Positions 1-9,955 of a stretch of 64,000 nt of DNA are shown here, one piece after another. The translations under genes were made by a program, and so were the position numbers. Source of the stretch: Marisa cornuarietis (lineage: Eukaryota; Mollusca; Gastropoda; Architaenioglossa; Ampullariidae); the NCBI GenBank assembly GCA_004794655.1, contig SMMW01000019.1, positions 1,111,001-1,175,000 on the forward strand, given 5' to 3'. The notes under the pieces were generated by a model. It searched no databases. It was not told the DNA's origin and saw only the letters and a list, made by a program, of their open reading frames with translations. Each line of letters begins with the position of its first letter. The stretch's first letter is position 1.

Positions 1-53
1 CCTTTCTCTCTCTCTTTTCCTTAACTTTAGTCGTGGCTCTTTGTTTGTTTGTT

Positions 54-152
54 TTGGTTGGTTGGTTGGTTGGTTGGTTGGTTGGTTGGTTGGTTGGTTG
101 GTTGGTTGGTTGGTTGGTTGGTTGGTTGGTTGGTTGGTTGGTTGGTTGGTTG
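54..152. repeat. (TTGG)n tetranucleotide array
   Basis: About 99 bp of uninterrupted TTGG/GGTT units, preceded by a short TTTG run. On the - strand this is (AACC)n. Two similar (AACC)n arrays lie at 18197-18303 and 42131-42249. The one near 18.2 kb follows the 3' end of a LINE directly, so this array may also be a retroelement tail read in the opposite direction. The open frames across it (Gly-Trp-Leu-Val type) are products of the 4-bp period. Confidence 0.95.
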
Positions 153-828
153 ATGAGAGCATGTTACTTTGCAGTACAGACAAAACATTTAGCCTTCTCT
201 CAAGAAGCTTTGTTGAGCTTACGGTTCCAACCTTTTCCTACAGTAAACACAGCCAGTACAAGAGTTATTGCCCAACATAAGAGTTACTGCCCTGGAAAAT
301 CAGGCCTGCACGTGCATGCGTGCATAAGCTTCATGGCGGCGTACACTTGTTCGTCGAAAGAAAAAGATCGTGTGTGAGTGAAATAAAGATAAAAATCGAT
401 GTCAGAATAATGACTGAGCTCCACCCTTTCGTCTTTAGTCCCGCACGCACCCACGCACACACGTACAGTATTGGACTCGTGCGCATGCATTACTATTTCG
501 TGCACGCGCCAGCGAACACATACACATACAGTGATTAGTTGTGTACACACGTACGCTTGCGCGGTTGGAGACATAACAACTGCAGGTGCAAACACGCGCA
601 CGTGCATTATACATATATTGGAGGGAGAGAGACGATGCCTGTGCAGGTTTAGAGAGAGTCAAGTGTTTTTTGTCTCTTTAATACACTAAACTCTCCCTCT
701 TTCTCCTTTTCTGCCTTTTTATCTCACTCACGCATGCGCACACACACTCTATGTCTCTCTCACTAACTAATAATAATAATAATAGTGAAGTTAACATACA
801 CGGCAAATAGTTTGCATTTTAGTCTTGA
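153..828. other. Intergenic, no gene seen
   Basis: No coding signal. The segment from about 440 to 610 is rich in CACG/CACA dinucleotide runs with CpG, and a short (AAT)n run sits near 770-783. Open frames here are short and show no recognisable domain. Confidence 0.6.
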
Positions 829-1017
829 GAGGCGGCCCGGTGGCGCAACGGTTAGCGCCTGTCACCAATACAGTGAAGGTTGGCTGTCCCGGGTTCAGTT
901 CTCGTCTCGGGCACGCTGTTCTTCCTCTGCATGTGGCATCTGTTTACAGGGCTGGCTGCCTTGCCGTGATATAGCCTTAGTTGCTGGCTCGGCGTAAAAA
1001 CACCAATCTAAAAAAAA
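829..1017 (+). mobile_element. tRNA-derived SINE, family A, copy 1
   Basis: A pol III type head is visible. The A-box-like TGGCGCAACGG is at 841-851 and the B-box-like GGTTCAGTTC at 892-901, followed by a body ending in GGCTCGGCGTAAAAACACC and a short A-rich tail. A second copy at 29887-30078 is roughly 85-90% similar by eye along its whole length, which proves a dispersed family. It is not a functional tRNA: no cloverleaf closes and homology continues about 110 bp past the B box. No clear target-site duplication is seen at this copy. Confidence 0.9.
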
Positions 1018-1372
1018 TTGAGTCCTGATTAACATAGACTGACTACTGACTGTAGCTGTGTCTATAAGCTGGTCTGGGTCCATTCTGCTCCCTAAAAACA
1101 CTGGTCATGCACAATATTATCGCCCACTCCCTCAACCGAGCAGCCATACTTATCCGACATCGCCGTCAGTGTCAGTTGCACAACACGTTAAACCTCATAG
1201 TCGACACATCCTATCTGACGTCAGCAGTCACCACAAGCCAGCAATCAGTAGTCACAACAGTCATCGCTTTCAATGCTATCAGTACCGGCCACTAATTAAT
1301 GAATCTAATGTCCAGCAAAACGGTTTCTCATCGTTGGTTTAATTCCCTTTAGGAAGCGGTTTACCTTAACAC

Positions 1373-1399
1373 CACGGACCTTCATCTACAAAGTCCGTG
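1373..1399. other. Short perfect hairpin
   Basis: Inverted repeat with arms CACGGAC (1373-1379) and GTCCGTG (1393-1399) around a 13-nt loop. Function unknown; it may be part of an old repeat. Confidence 0.45.
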
Positions 1400-1639
1400 C
1401 TTAACACAGGTGGGGTGTGGATGATGGCTTATTATTATGTTGTTAAGCGTGACATATCAAGATCAACTGACTCATTGCGCCGATGATGTCACTTAAAAAA
1501 AAAGAATTTGTACTGTGCTCGAAATTTTTGTCCGTACAGCTTGCTTGTATTTGTATGTTGCAGCTAGGTTCAAACTACGAAAATTATATATTTACATATT
1601 TACCTTGTCCATCAAGCTGGTTGGTTTACGTGAGAGAGA

Positions 1640-1860
1640 AGGCTACTTCTCGCTTATATGAGTGGGGGAAGAAGGTACACAGAAAGTTGAAAATCGAATG
1701 TCCAGAGAAAACCCCCGGTAGCAAGAGAAGGGAAAAAAAGTACGAGTGATCCGAGATAAGATCTGAACCAATGACCTTCCGGTCCTCACTGTGTTGTGCC
1801 AAGTACTATGCGGGTGTCGTGCCAGCCCTGTTCCATCAACCAATTACAAGTCACCGCCTA
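1640..1860 (-). mobile_element. Probable decayed tRNA-derived SINE
   Basis: Read on the - strand there is an A-box-like TGGCACAACAC (1791-1801) and, 22 bases after it, a B-box-like GGTTCAGATC (1760-1769). Further downstream is GGGGGTTTTCTCTGG (about 1702-1716), which resembles a conserved block I associate with many invertebrate SINE bodies. The boundaries and the A box are uncertain, and no second copy is in the window. Confidence 0.4.
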
Positions 1861-1999
1861 GCTCGCATGGGGCTAAGCAGCTTGAGGCCTCGCTGGGAGA
1901 CAAGTGTGATCAAGCTTTGTGTCCATGCGATCGACCAGTCTGCTGACCGCAGTAGGGTCTTAGTCTCACCACCAGGACCTAGTGACATAATAGATAAAG

Positions 2000-4452
2000 T
2001 CTCAGTCCTCTCGTTACTCACTGCCAGGTCTGTCGCAGGCTCAGTTTCCGCACTTCTGTTAGCGTGTGTTTGGTTTCCAGGCCTGGGGTGACGTCACAAG
2101 TGGACTAGACGTCACAGCGACGGTTTACAACTAGCAACTTTATGCCCTCACCGTCAGAGAAAGGTCAGAGACACATCCTCGTTTGTCAACACCCGATCAA
2201 AGTCGGTACAACTGACGTGTCGGAGGATCGTCAACACGTGACCTAAAGTGTCATCAGGACGGACAGCTGACCTCTCTAAAACATATTTGAGACTGTGGAT
2301 AAATTTCGACTTGTTTCATTCACTGTGTCGCTGTCCTGAATTGGTGTGAGTTTTTTCTCTGATGTTTTCTGTGTAATCCCCCTCGACACGGTATAACACA
2401 CAAAGACATTAACAGAAAGAGTCATACGAATGTGCTAATATTGTTATGACAAAAATGACATCGCAAACTAAACCAATCTAATAAAAAACTATAACATTCA
2501 GCAAAGTTTGAAGGTGTTGAATTTGAATTTAAGGCTTGGCTGTCTATCAATATTTACATTAGCTGTCATAGGTTGTCATTTCTCACTTTAGGTTGTCATT
2601 TGACAGTTCACACAGAAATCTAAATGTTCCAGAGGTTACAAGTTATTCAGAATATTAACCTGTTTACCCGCAGAAATAGTCGTCAGAAGTAGACATGACT
2701 GGTCAAAGAGTGCGATCTTCCAGGTAGAGCGAAAGAAATTTTACATACGGAGGTTGAGCCATTGCGTCAGGCTAGAGTCACGGGGTGCACATTGCGTCAC
2801 GCCACCTGGTTTCAAACCATAAGATAGCCTTACCACCACCCCAGCCTCGTAACATTCTAGCCTCCCTTTACAGGATTAGAGGACGGCACTCAGCCTGGCC
2901 CGTCCCCTCCTCGCACCCCTGCTAACGTATCCGCACCCAACAGGCACCCAACCGAGACAAACTTGACGCGACTTAGTGAACCCTGCCCCCAGCCCCAATC
3001 CACCCCCACTCCCGTCACATCCCCAACTTTGCCTCGCGAGCGTGTGTACCTCCAGCCGTGACGGCTACCTAGGTGACTGCTTGAGCCCCGAAGTGTCCGC
3101 GTTAGAAAGGGGTGGAGGCTTGAGGGTTCTGTCTTAGCGGACCACACACACACACAGAGTCTGCTGGCCCCGCGACTCTCGCCTAATGACCCAGAGAAGC
3201 AGGCCAAGATGATGGCGGTGGTAAAAGCCTGCAAGCTTGCAACTCCAGGGGTCGAGCAGCTAAGGGAAAAAGAGTCGTGTGCAAACATCCTGTGAGGAAT
3301 TCTGCTCGGACTCACACACGCACAGAGAATGCACATTCAGGCGCGCGCCTATGCACGCACACATACACACCGAAACGAAGGTAAAACCTTTTTTTAAGTG
3401 ATTCAGGATCGAGAGTAGGCGATAGGGAGACGGGCCGACTAGCAGACTGATGGTGAATTACGGAGGTATCAAAACAGTAGTAAATAAAATCCGTTTCCTC
3501 CACTCTCCAGAGAAAGGAAGGAAGAAAGAAAGAAAGAAAACTGTTGCTAGTTGCCAGATGAAAAAGTGTAACCGTGGTCGCCGGGTGAACAAGGTTCGGC
3601 TTCCCAAGTATGGCGGGTTAAGCGACAGGCTCACTTACCAGCCACTGAGATCTGTCTGAAAAATACAAACAAGTAAAGGGGAAAAAATGCCAGCCAAAGT
3701 CGATGGATTCAAAGCCAGGATAAGGCCTGTCTGCCGTCCTCCATGCAGAAGAGGTCGCAGAATCTAGGCGTGTTTGAATCTACGGATGTCTTTTGATGCT
3801 TACCCTATAGTCGCGGAGTAAATATCCCACAGGGGGGAAACACACTCTCAGTTAAACACTTACTTTGGAACTGAATGAGTCGAGTTCAACACAAGGTGCT
3901 AATTACCCAGATCTGAGTCGGTAACACCGCACTCACCTGTGTGCGGAAGAAGCTCCAAATTGACAGGTCATTATAGGAGATTTGTATGTTGTGCTGTTGT
4001 CTGATCTTTCATGTCATGTTTAAGTCCGGGATCATTATGTATGCATACATTCACTTAAATGACCTCCGACTTTTGATGTAAGTATCTAGCCGCTGACTGT
4101 GATGAGGAGTTAGCAGCGGGATAAATGTGTGATGATCGAAGATCAAGCGAAGGGAGCCTGGTGGTGCGAGAGGTTGACTGATCACTTTAGAAGTGTGAAG
4201 GCTTAACCTACCACGATGGTGGTCAGTGACAGACGACACTCTCTCCACCGCTTACTATCATCGCCTCCGGTGCTCGGCCTCCGTTAGCTCCAGATTTTGC
4301 CCTTGAGGTACAGAAAGTCGAAATGAGCCCCGAGGTAAGACTAGTCGATGGATACTGTAATTATGTTTGTTACATCTACCCAGTCAACGACTCTGTCTTT
4401 GACCCTTTTTGACTGACCTGGACGGTCGCATAAAAACAGAAGTGAGTCTCAT

Positions 4453-4454
<2 letters not shown>
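2000..4454. other. Intergenic, mostly unique sequence
   Basis: No gene supported. A full CRE palindrome TGACGTCA lies at 2089-2096, and an 11-bp motif GGTTGTCATTT occurs twice near 2570-2602. The 148-codon open frame on the - strand at 2890-3336 has no recognisable domain and covers skewed composition. SoxC upstream regulatory DNA could lie here, but nothing in the sequence proves it. Confidence 0.5.

Positions 4455-4509
<55 letters not shown>
4455..4509. repeat. (CA)n microsatellite
   Basis: About 27 CA units, followed by CACG-type interruptions to about 4535. Confidence 0.95.
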
Positions 4510-4511
<2 letters not shown>

Positions 4512-4689
4512 ACGCACGCACACACGTACGCACAGTCACGCCTTCGCATCTTCACACGAAAGGAGTCAAATCATGCCACCTCGTTGTACTTCTTACGTTG
4601 ATACCGCGATTGGGTTTTGGAGTAGGAATCACTTAATCATTTGCGTCTCCTTTTTGTCAAAGTGCTCGCTAACCCGCTAAAAAAAAAAA

Positions 4690-4865
4690 AAAAAGAGTTT
4701 TGGGGAGAGCGCATTTATATACAGACGGCTCACGCAACCAAGACCAGACTTGTTACCAGCATATCGCTTGGAGTCGGATCCTTCTACATGTACACGCTTG
4801 CTCAGGCTCTTGAGGGGCGAAGGAGGCTTTCCACGCGATACCCCTGAGCTATCGCTGCTCCCTCA
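4690..4865 (-). mobile_element. tRNA-derived SINE, second family
   Basis: On the - strand an A box TAGCTCAGGGGTA (4840-4851) is followed by a B-box-like GGATCCGACTCC (4770-4781), then an AT-rich body containing TATATAAATGCGC and a T15 run (A15 on +, 4680-4694) as the likely tail. The spacing between boxes (about 60 bp) is too long for an ordinary tRNA, so a SINE or tRNA pseudogene is the better reading. Confidence 0.5.
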
Positions 4866-5339
4866 CGCAACGGCTCGGCGAGCGTCTGTTGGCCTCATTC
4901 GAGCGTCGTGACCTACTTACGGCCAGCTGTTGCTGGATTTCGCTACTCGCGCCTTCCAAACGTCTCCACAGTTTAGATGCGACTAAGCTGACTGGAAAGG
5001 TTTTAATGGTTCTGTGAGATTCAAGATAAGATTTATCATTTGGACTAATTCATGACAAGGTAGTGGGTTGGTGTTGTCGCTGTGCGCTGTGATTAGCAGC
5101 CGACACACGTTGGTCACGTTCCACGTGAACGCTAGCATTCATTGATGTTTGTGGTTCACACTCACAGGGTATCTGAAGCAATGTTTGGAAGATTTTGGTG
5201 ACCAGAGTGTCCTGTTAAAATGACTGTCTTACACCATGTCCCTCTTTTACGTTGTACGTTTGCCGCTGAAACAGCTTCAATAATCAAAAAGCCAAGAGAA
5301 ATGTTTCGCTCTTTTCACAGCGACATTTTGGGAAAGTAG
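4866..5339. other. Upstream flank of SoxC
   Basis: CpG-bearing sequence without an open gene. It contains an E-box (CACGTG, about 5122-5127) and homeodomain-like GATTA and CATTGATG motifs. It is the likely proximal regulatory region of the gene that follows; this rests on position only. Confidence 0.35.
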
Positions 5340-5570
5340 ACTTGGCGAGAGGGGGCGGAGCACTAAGGCATGTGTTCGTGCACTGCGCCTGCGCGGAAAC
5401 TGTCATCATCTTGGCGTGCGGGAGTTATCAACCAATGGTAAACAGCCGTTTGACCTCACTGCAAGCCTGCCATTGGCTGAAGTCCCCTCTGGCACGCCCC
5501 CTTCATGTCTTCTGGCTCTTCTGGGCTGTCTTTAAAGTGAGGGGAGACCGCGTGGCCAGGGCAGACGACT
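5340..5570 (+). promoter_or_regulatory. Inferred SoxC core/proximal promoter
   Basis: A compact cluster of general promoter elements lies 250-480 bp before the SoxC start codon. It has a GC box GGGGGCGGAG (5351-5360), an NRF-1-like TGCGCCTGCGC (5384-5394), a CCAAT box (5432-5436) and an inverted CCAAT (ATTGG, 5472-5476) about 40 bp apart, a reverse GC/CACCC box CACGCCCCC (5493-5501), and a TATA-like TTTAAAG (5531-5537). Transcription would be expected to begin near 5560. The motifs are visible; the start site is inferred. Confidence 0.6.
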
Positions 5571-5595
5571 GACTGCTTTACACATTGTGTTTCGA

Positions 5596-5766
5596 ATGGA
5601 TACTCAAAGTTCGATCTGACGCGTTCAACCGCCAGTGGAGTAATAGCTGCTTGGGAGTGTGATGTGCTGGCCAGTGCTTATCAGTGTGGAATACGTAAGA
5701 GCTGTATAACTATCGGTATACCTCGCCATAGACTGAATGTTATCGTCTGCACCCACTGCGCTTTGA
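5596..5766 (+). promoter_or_regulatory. Three upstream ORFs in the SoxC leader
   Basis: Three short ATG-initiated frames end before the main start codon: 5596-5619 (7 codons, MDTQSSI), 5662-5709 (15 codons, beginning MCWPV) and 5737-5766 (9 codons, MLSSAPTAL). None overlaps the main ORF. If transcription starts near 5560 and the leader is unspliced, all three lie in the mRNA and would be expected to damp SoxC translation. Confidence 0.55.
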
Positions 5767-5818
5767 GCCACGTGCGCTCGAGCGAACGGTCTGTGTAGAG
5801 AGATTTCTGCTCGCCACC

Positions 5819-8036
5819 ATGGAGATAATGGAGATGGAATCTCTGAGCACGGCTCCGATGGACCACTTCTTGTCAGTGCCTTGCAGCGATTCCTTCGCGG
5901 CTGCGATGCACACATCGTCGCGGTCGGCTGCCGTTGTACCTTGCACGACTGCTGCGTTGTTGAACAACATCAACTTCACCACAGGAGGTGGGCTTTTTGT
6001 CGACTTCACGGACGGCCAGAAAGACTTGGCGAAACTGTTTACATTTCCCACCAAGACTTTCGCCAAGGTAGAGCCACCCTCGGTGAAGAAGGAGATCAAC
6101 ATGAACGAGCTAGCATCGCTGTCTTACGACACCGTGCACTTGGAGCCCACCATCAAAACGGAGAGGCTCTCGCCGTGTCCTTCGATCTCGGAGATGTCGC
6201 CGCAGCCTTGTTCGTCCAGCAGCCAGCGGTCAGGAATGGCCATGTCGCCGATGGACGAAGATAGTATGGGAGCCATCGAGTTCGGATCCCGGCTAGTTAA
6301 GCCTGACTCCCGGACGCCGTACACGGACGCGACTAACTGTAAGAAGCCGACAAATCATGTCAAGCGTCCCATGAACGCCTTCATGGTCTGGTCGCAGATC
6401 GAACGGCGGAAGATCTCCGAGAACTCGCCGGACATCCACAACGCCGAGATCTCGAAGCGGCTCGGTCGCCAATGGAAATTGCTGACCGATGAAGAGCGCG
6501 GCCCTTACATCGCGGAAGCTGAGAAGCTTCGCGTGATGCACATGCGGGAGTACCCGGATTACAAGTACCGTCCACGCAAGAAGGTGAAGCCGGCCACCAA
6601 ACCCGTCCGGACTGACAGCGGACGGGTGTCGAAGCCCTCCGAACGCACGGGTGGCAAGACAGCACGCAAGGGTAAGACCCAGTCTAGCAGGGCTCGCAGC
6701 AACGGGGCAAACGGTCGTGCTGCCGCCGTACCCGAGGGTGCCACCGCTACAGTGAAGGTGGACAAGAAGGATAGCATGGGGGAATACATGCAGCGGGTGG
6801 GCCAGCTGTTGGAAGACCGCAAGGCCAAGCGACAACCCAGCGACAAACTAGCCATCATGCAGACATTTTCCGAGGAAGTGAGTGGACGTCTCTCGGCCGT
6901 TTTTGGTGACAGTAAACCGCACAAAAACATTCGCCTCACCATCGACCAGGACTTTCGAAACAGTATAAAAGCCAGCCAGGCAGTAGCTGTGTCCCCATTG
7001 CAGTTAACGCCGCCGCATTGTAATCAGGTCAGTCTCGGTTCATGGCCACTTGCTATTTTGGTCTGCACTCTCTCTGCCTTCCCGACCCCTGTGTCTCGTC
7101 AACCTCTCTTCCCACCCCCCTCTCTCGATCTTTCTTTCCCCTTTATCTATCTTGCATTCCTATTCACTGAAGTTTTACTGTATTATTATTTTCTCTTATT
7201 CTATGCCTGTACTTTGTAAAGAAGTAGCTGAAAATTCGCTTACCTCTCACCTAATTTGACATCCTCAATACAAGTGAGTGCTTAGCCTTCTGTAAACTTA
7301 GGTTTATCAAGGAAAAACGAACAACTAAGGTAGTCAGGATATATCTAAAAAAAAAAAAAAGTTATCTTTCTCCTGTTTGAGGTAAGTTTCAGTAGACGGA
7401 TTTTCCTTAATACTCATACCCATTTTCCTCACTTGACTCTACTCCCTGCTCTTGAGATCTTTGTTGTGCGTGTTGTATGTCCGTGACCTACTTTACTAAA
7501 GTTTCGTTCTCTTGTCCGTGTTTCAGGATGTCCCGGGTAACATGGCTGTCTTCAAGCCCCCCAGCCCCGAGAACGGGCTTTACGGAGACGAGCAAGACGT
7601 GTACGAAACGCCAGTGTCAACGCCGCCCGATGATGAGGCTACTAGCGCCGCGGGCAAAGCCAGCGTGCCCCAGCCCGCCTTCTCCGCCTTGCCACCCGCC
7701 GGCCCTATCAACGAGCCCTTAGACGATCTCAACGGCATCGACGTGGAGAAGCTGATGCCGCTGGATACGCTGGACCTGAAGGTGTTTCTGGACAACGCCG
7801 ACATCTCGCTGCCCTGTACCTTCTCCGACATGGACGCCGACATGCCCAGTGGGGTGGGAGCGGCGGATGGCGGACTGGCATTGCACGACGCTAGCGAAGC
7901 GGTTCCACCTCATGGCATGCTCAGCAACAACTGGTACGAGAACTGTTTCGAGAACTGTTTCGAGCCGCCCTCCTCCCCTCGCTTCGAAGACTTGCCCCTC
8001 CCCGAAAACTTCATTCAGAATTCCATGACGTCATGA
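5819..8036 (+). CDS. SoxC: SoxC-class HMG-box transcription factor (Sox4/Sox11/Sox12 type)
   Basis: Nuclear sequence-specific DNA-binding regulator of neural and progenitor differentiation (family knowledge). Two exons, 5819-7027 (403 codons) and 7527-8036 (169 codons plus TGA), give 572 residues. The start has an exact Kozak context (GCCACCATGG). The HMG box spans residues about 180-250 and begins [20 protein letters not shown]; the blocks [14 protein letters not shown] and [14 protein letters not shown] identify SoxC rather than SoxB, D, E or F. Basic linkers follow at residues 253-290. Before the box lie two SUMO consensus sites: VKKE (89-92) and IKTERLSP (112-119), the latter matching the phosphorylation-dependent sumoylation pattern. 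The exon 2 product is acidic and Pro-rich ([14 protein letters not shown], then [14 protein letters not shown]), as expected of a transactivation tail. The gene stands alone. The splice sites are canonical, but the second exon is assigned by reading frame, not by transcript data. Confidence 0.95.
7028..7526 (+). other. SoxC intron 1 (phase 0, 499 bp)
   Basis: Donor CAG|GTCAGT and acceptor TTGTCCGTGTTTCAG|GAT, with a pyrimidine-rich 3' end. The break falls exactly between codons (Gln403 and Asp404), and both sides stay in frame. Reading through the intron would add about 63 mainly hydrophobic residues before a TAA at 7217-7219, giving a 466-residue form without the acidic tail. Vertebrate Sox4, Sox11 and Sox12 are single-exon genes (established knowledge), so this intron distinguishes the locus. 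Confidence 0.85.
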
Positions 8037-8194
8037 CCGTTTGCAAGGTCTATGTTGGCCAGACGTGCCATGGTGGTGCACGCGGGACACTTCTACGGAA
8101 TATTGTAAAGACGTTTTAATGAAAAACTTAAAAAAACAATTGACTGCACAAGGTGATGAGCGCATAAAACAGTATCGGAGCCACACATATCTAT

Positions 8195-8202
8195 TGTAAA
8201 TA
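8195..8202 (+). promoter_or_regulatory. Pumilio response element
   Basis: TGTAAATA matches the PUF-binding consensus UGUANAUA, about 160 bases after the SoxC stop codon. An 8-mer is weak evidence alone; its place in a developmental regulator's 3' UTR makes it plausible. Confidence 0.35.
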
Positions 8203-8335
8203 AGATGGGACACGGACGCAGGGACGTCTAGCTACTGAGTGGTTTTATGGGGACCAGTCTGCAACCGTGTGTTAAATTTTTTGAGGTTGGCTAGTGCAAT
8301 ACGTGAGCGCACCCAGTGCGGGTCGGACGCGAGTG

Positions 8336-8357
8336 TGACTACGGCAGACCGTAGTTA
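8336..8357 (+). promoter_or_regulatory. 3' UTR hairpin 1
   Basis: ACTACGG-CAGA-CCGTAGT forms a 7-bp perfect stem on a tetraloop, extended by one G-U and one U-A pair to 9 bp. It is in the inferred SoxC 3' UTR. Confidence 0.5.
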
Positions 8358-9917
8358 GTGGACGTTGTATAAGAGACGTAAAAGGTGGGTCTGTGTAATA
8401 GTTCGTTAAAGATGGGTCTGTGTAATAGTACAGACTTTATTTTTTTTTCTTTTGCGCGCGGATGACGTGGTGGTGTTTTTGTAACATGTCGCCAGCCTGT
8501 GCCTGTGAGATGTACTGTGATGATGTGATGATGATTAAGATATGACTCTAGCAAGTGTGGACTGTGAAATGAAATGCCGATGGGTGTGTTTGGATAATGT
8601 ATTCAAGAGTTTTTTTCTGCCGCACTACTCCGCACAGACCTGTTTGCCAAAATGTGTTCTGCAGGTCCTCTTTGGTAAATTCTTCCCGTCCTGCATCCCC
8701 TCTCATGTTCCCCATCCCCTTGCTATTTCCCGTCCTACCTCCCCTCTCAAGTACCCCTTCCCCTGTTATTTCTACACACGCCGTAGTCTGGCGGGCCCAT
8801 CTCTATCCATCATTCCCTCCCCCATCCCCGCTCTTCCCCTGCCTTCCCGTACAGGCGTACACCTTCGGCCACCATCAGCGTTCAGCTATCACTTTGACCT
8901 GATGACCTCAGAATATTTTATCATAATTATACTTTTTCGCTCGATTTTACCTCCCTATCCTACAAGTCTAAGCCGTGCTTCAGGCCAGGTCGCCTTTTTG
9001 GCGGCTTAATTAACCACACGGAGAGTTGGGTTTCTCTGTGCTAGCTGCTTTTTCTTCAAACGAATCTCTTCATCTTTTAACATATTACCCAGTGGTGACG
9101 TTTAATAAGTTTTCTTACGGCAATGATGGTGTGCAACGCGGGCTACTGCACTGACTTTTCTGTTCAGATAGATTTCCCACTGTTAGCCTTGTGCAAGAGT
9201 AAAACATACTGCTCACGGAGACTGCTTGTGATGGTCCAGGCGCCTCATCTTTGCCGTGGACCCTTGTCCCTCTTCCTCCGTTCTCTCTCCCAACTTAAAC
9301 TCCTCTCCTCCCATCGCTATGTGGAGTCTCAATAGGTTTTTGCATTGTGCGGATAAGGGCCCTGACCAAGTTATCTCGAGGACCAGTTGATGCAGCTTCA
9401 ATATAAGTATGCAATGACATACATTGTGGTGCGTCAGTAAACAGTGACAAACATATTGGTGGCTGCGCACGCTGGTGTCAAAACCACTTGACCGTCTCAG
9501 CAAACAAAAACAAACCAACCCAACCGAACAATGTGCGCTCCTCAATTTATTCCGAGGAAAAGAAAATCGAGGAGAATTATGCAAACTGTGTTTTGAGAAC
9601 CTCTCTCGTACCGCAGCGTGACTTACGTGAGAAGGCGAGTGTGTGTCCAAGTTCAGATCTTCGTCAAGCAGCTAGCTAATTGGAATTGAAAGCCACTCAC
9701 ACTGTTCAGCAAAGTGTGACCTTGTTTTTTTCTTTCCAGACTCGCCTCCGTTAGAGCCTCCCCTGGGCCTGGCCGCGGTGGTACTTTGATTGTCGAAGAT
9801 CGAGTCTGCGCTAGGACCTTTCACATTTACGTGGGGCTGTCTTTTCCATCCATCATTCGGCTGTTACTCACGCCAGTTGACCTGTAACCGTTTCGCTCCA
9901 GTGCCTTGCTTGCGGGG

Positions 9918-9955
9918 CCGACACTTGAGTCCAGACACCTGGCGACAAGTGTCGG
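9918..9955 (+). promoter_or_regulatory. 3' UTR hairpin 2 (two-tier stem)
   Basis: CCGACACTTG (9918-9927) pairs perfectly with CAAGTGTCGG (9946-9955). Inside it, after a symmetric 3x3 internal loop (AGT/CGA), CCAG pairs with CTGG around an ACAC tetraloop. The 38-nt structure is compact and GC-rich, as expected of a protein-binding RNA element. Confidence 0.55.

Noticed and set aside
54..152. Telomere-like repeat
   Set aside because: The unit is TTGG, not the TTAGGG of molluscan telomeres, and similar arrays are internal.
33..377. Gly-Trp-Leu-Val repeat proteins at the three AACC/GGTT arrays
   Set aside because: Produced by a 4-bp microsatellite in every frame.
829..1017. Possible functional tRNA gene
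   Set aside because: A and B boxes are present, but no cloverleaf forms and homology with the second copy extends far beyond a tRNA, so it is a SINE.
2890..3336. 148-codon - strand frame
   Set aside because: No domain, low-complexity stretches, no neighbouring exon or promoter evidence.
5342..5572. 76-codon frame over the promoter
   Set aside because: Overlaps GC-box and CCAAT elements and lacks an ATG start; better explained as CpG-rich promoter DNA.
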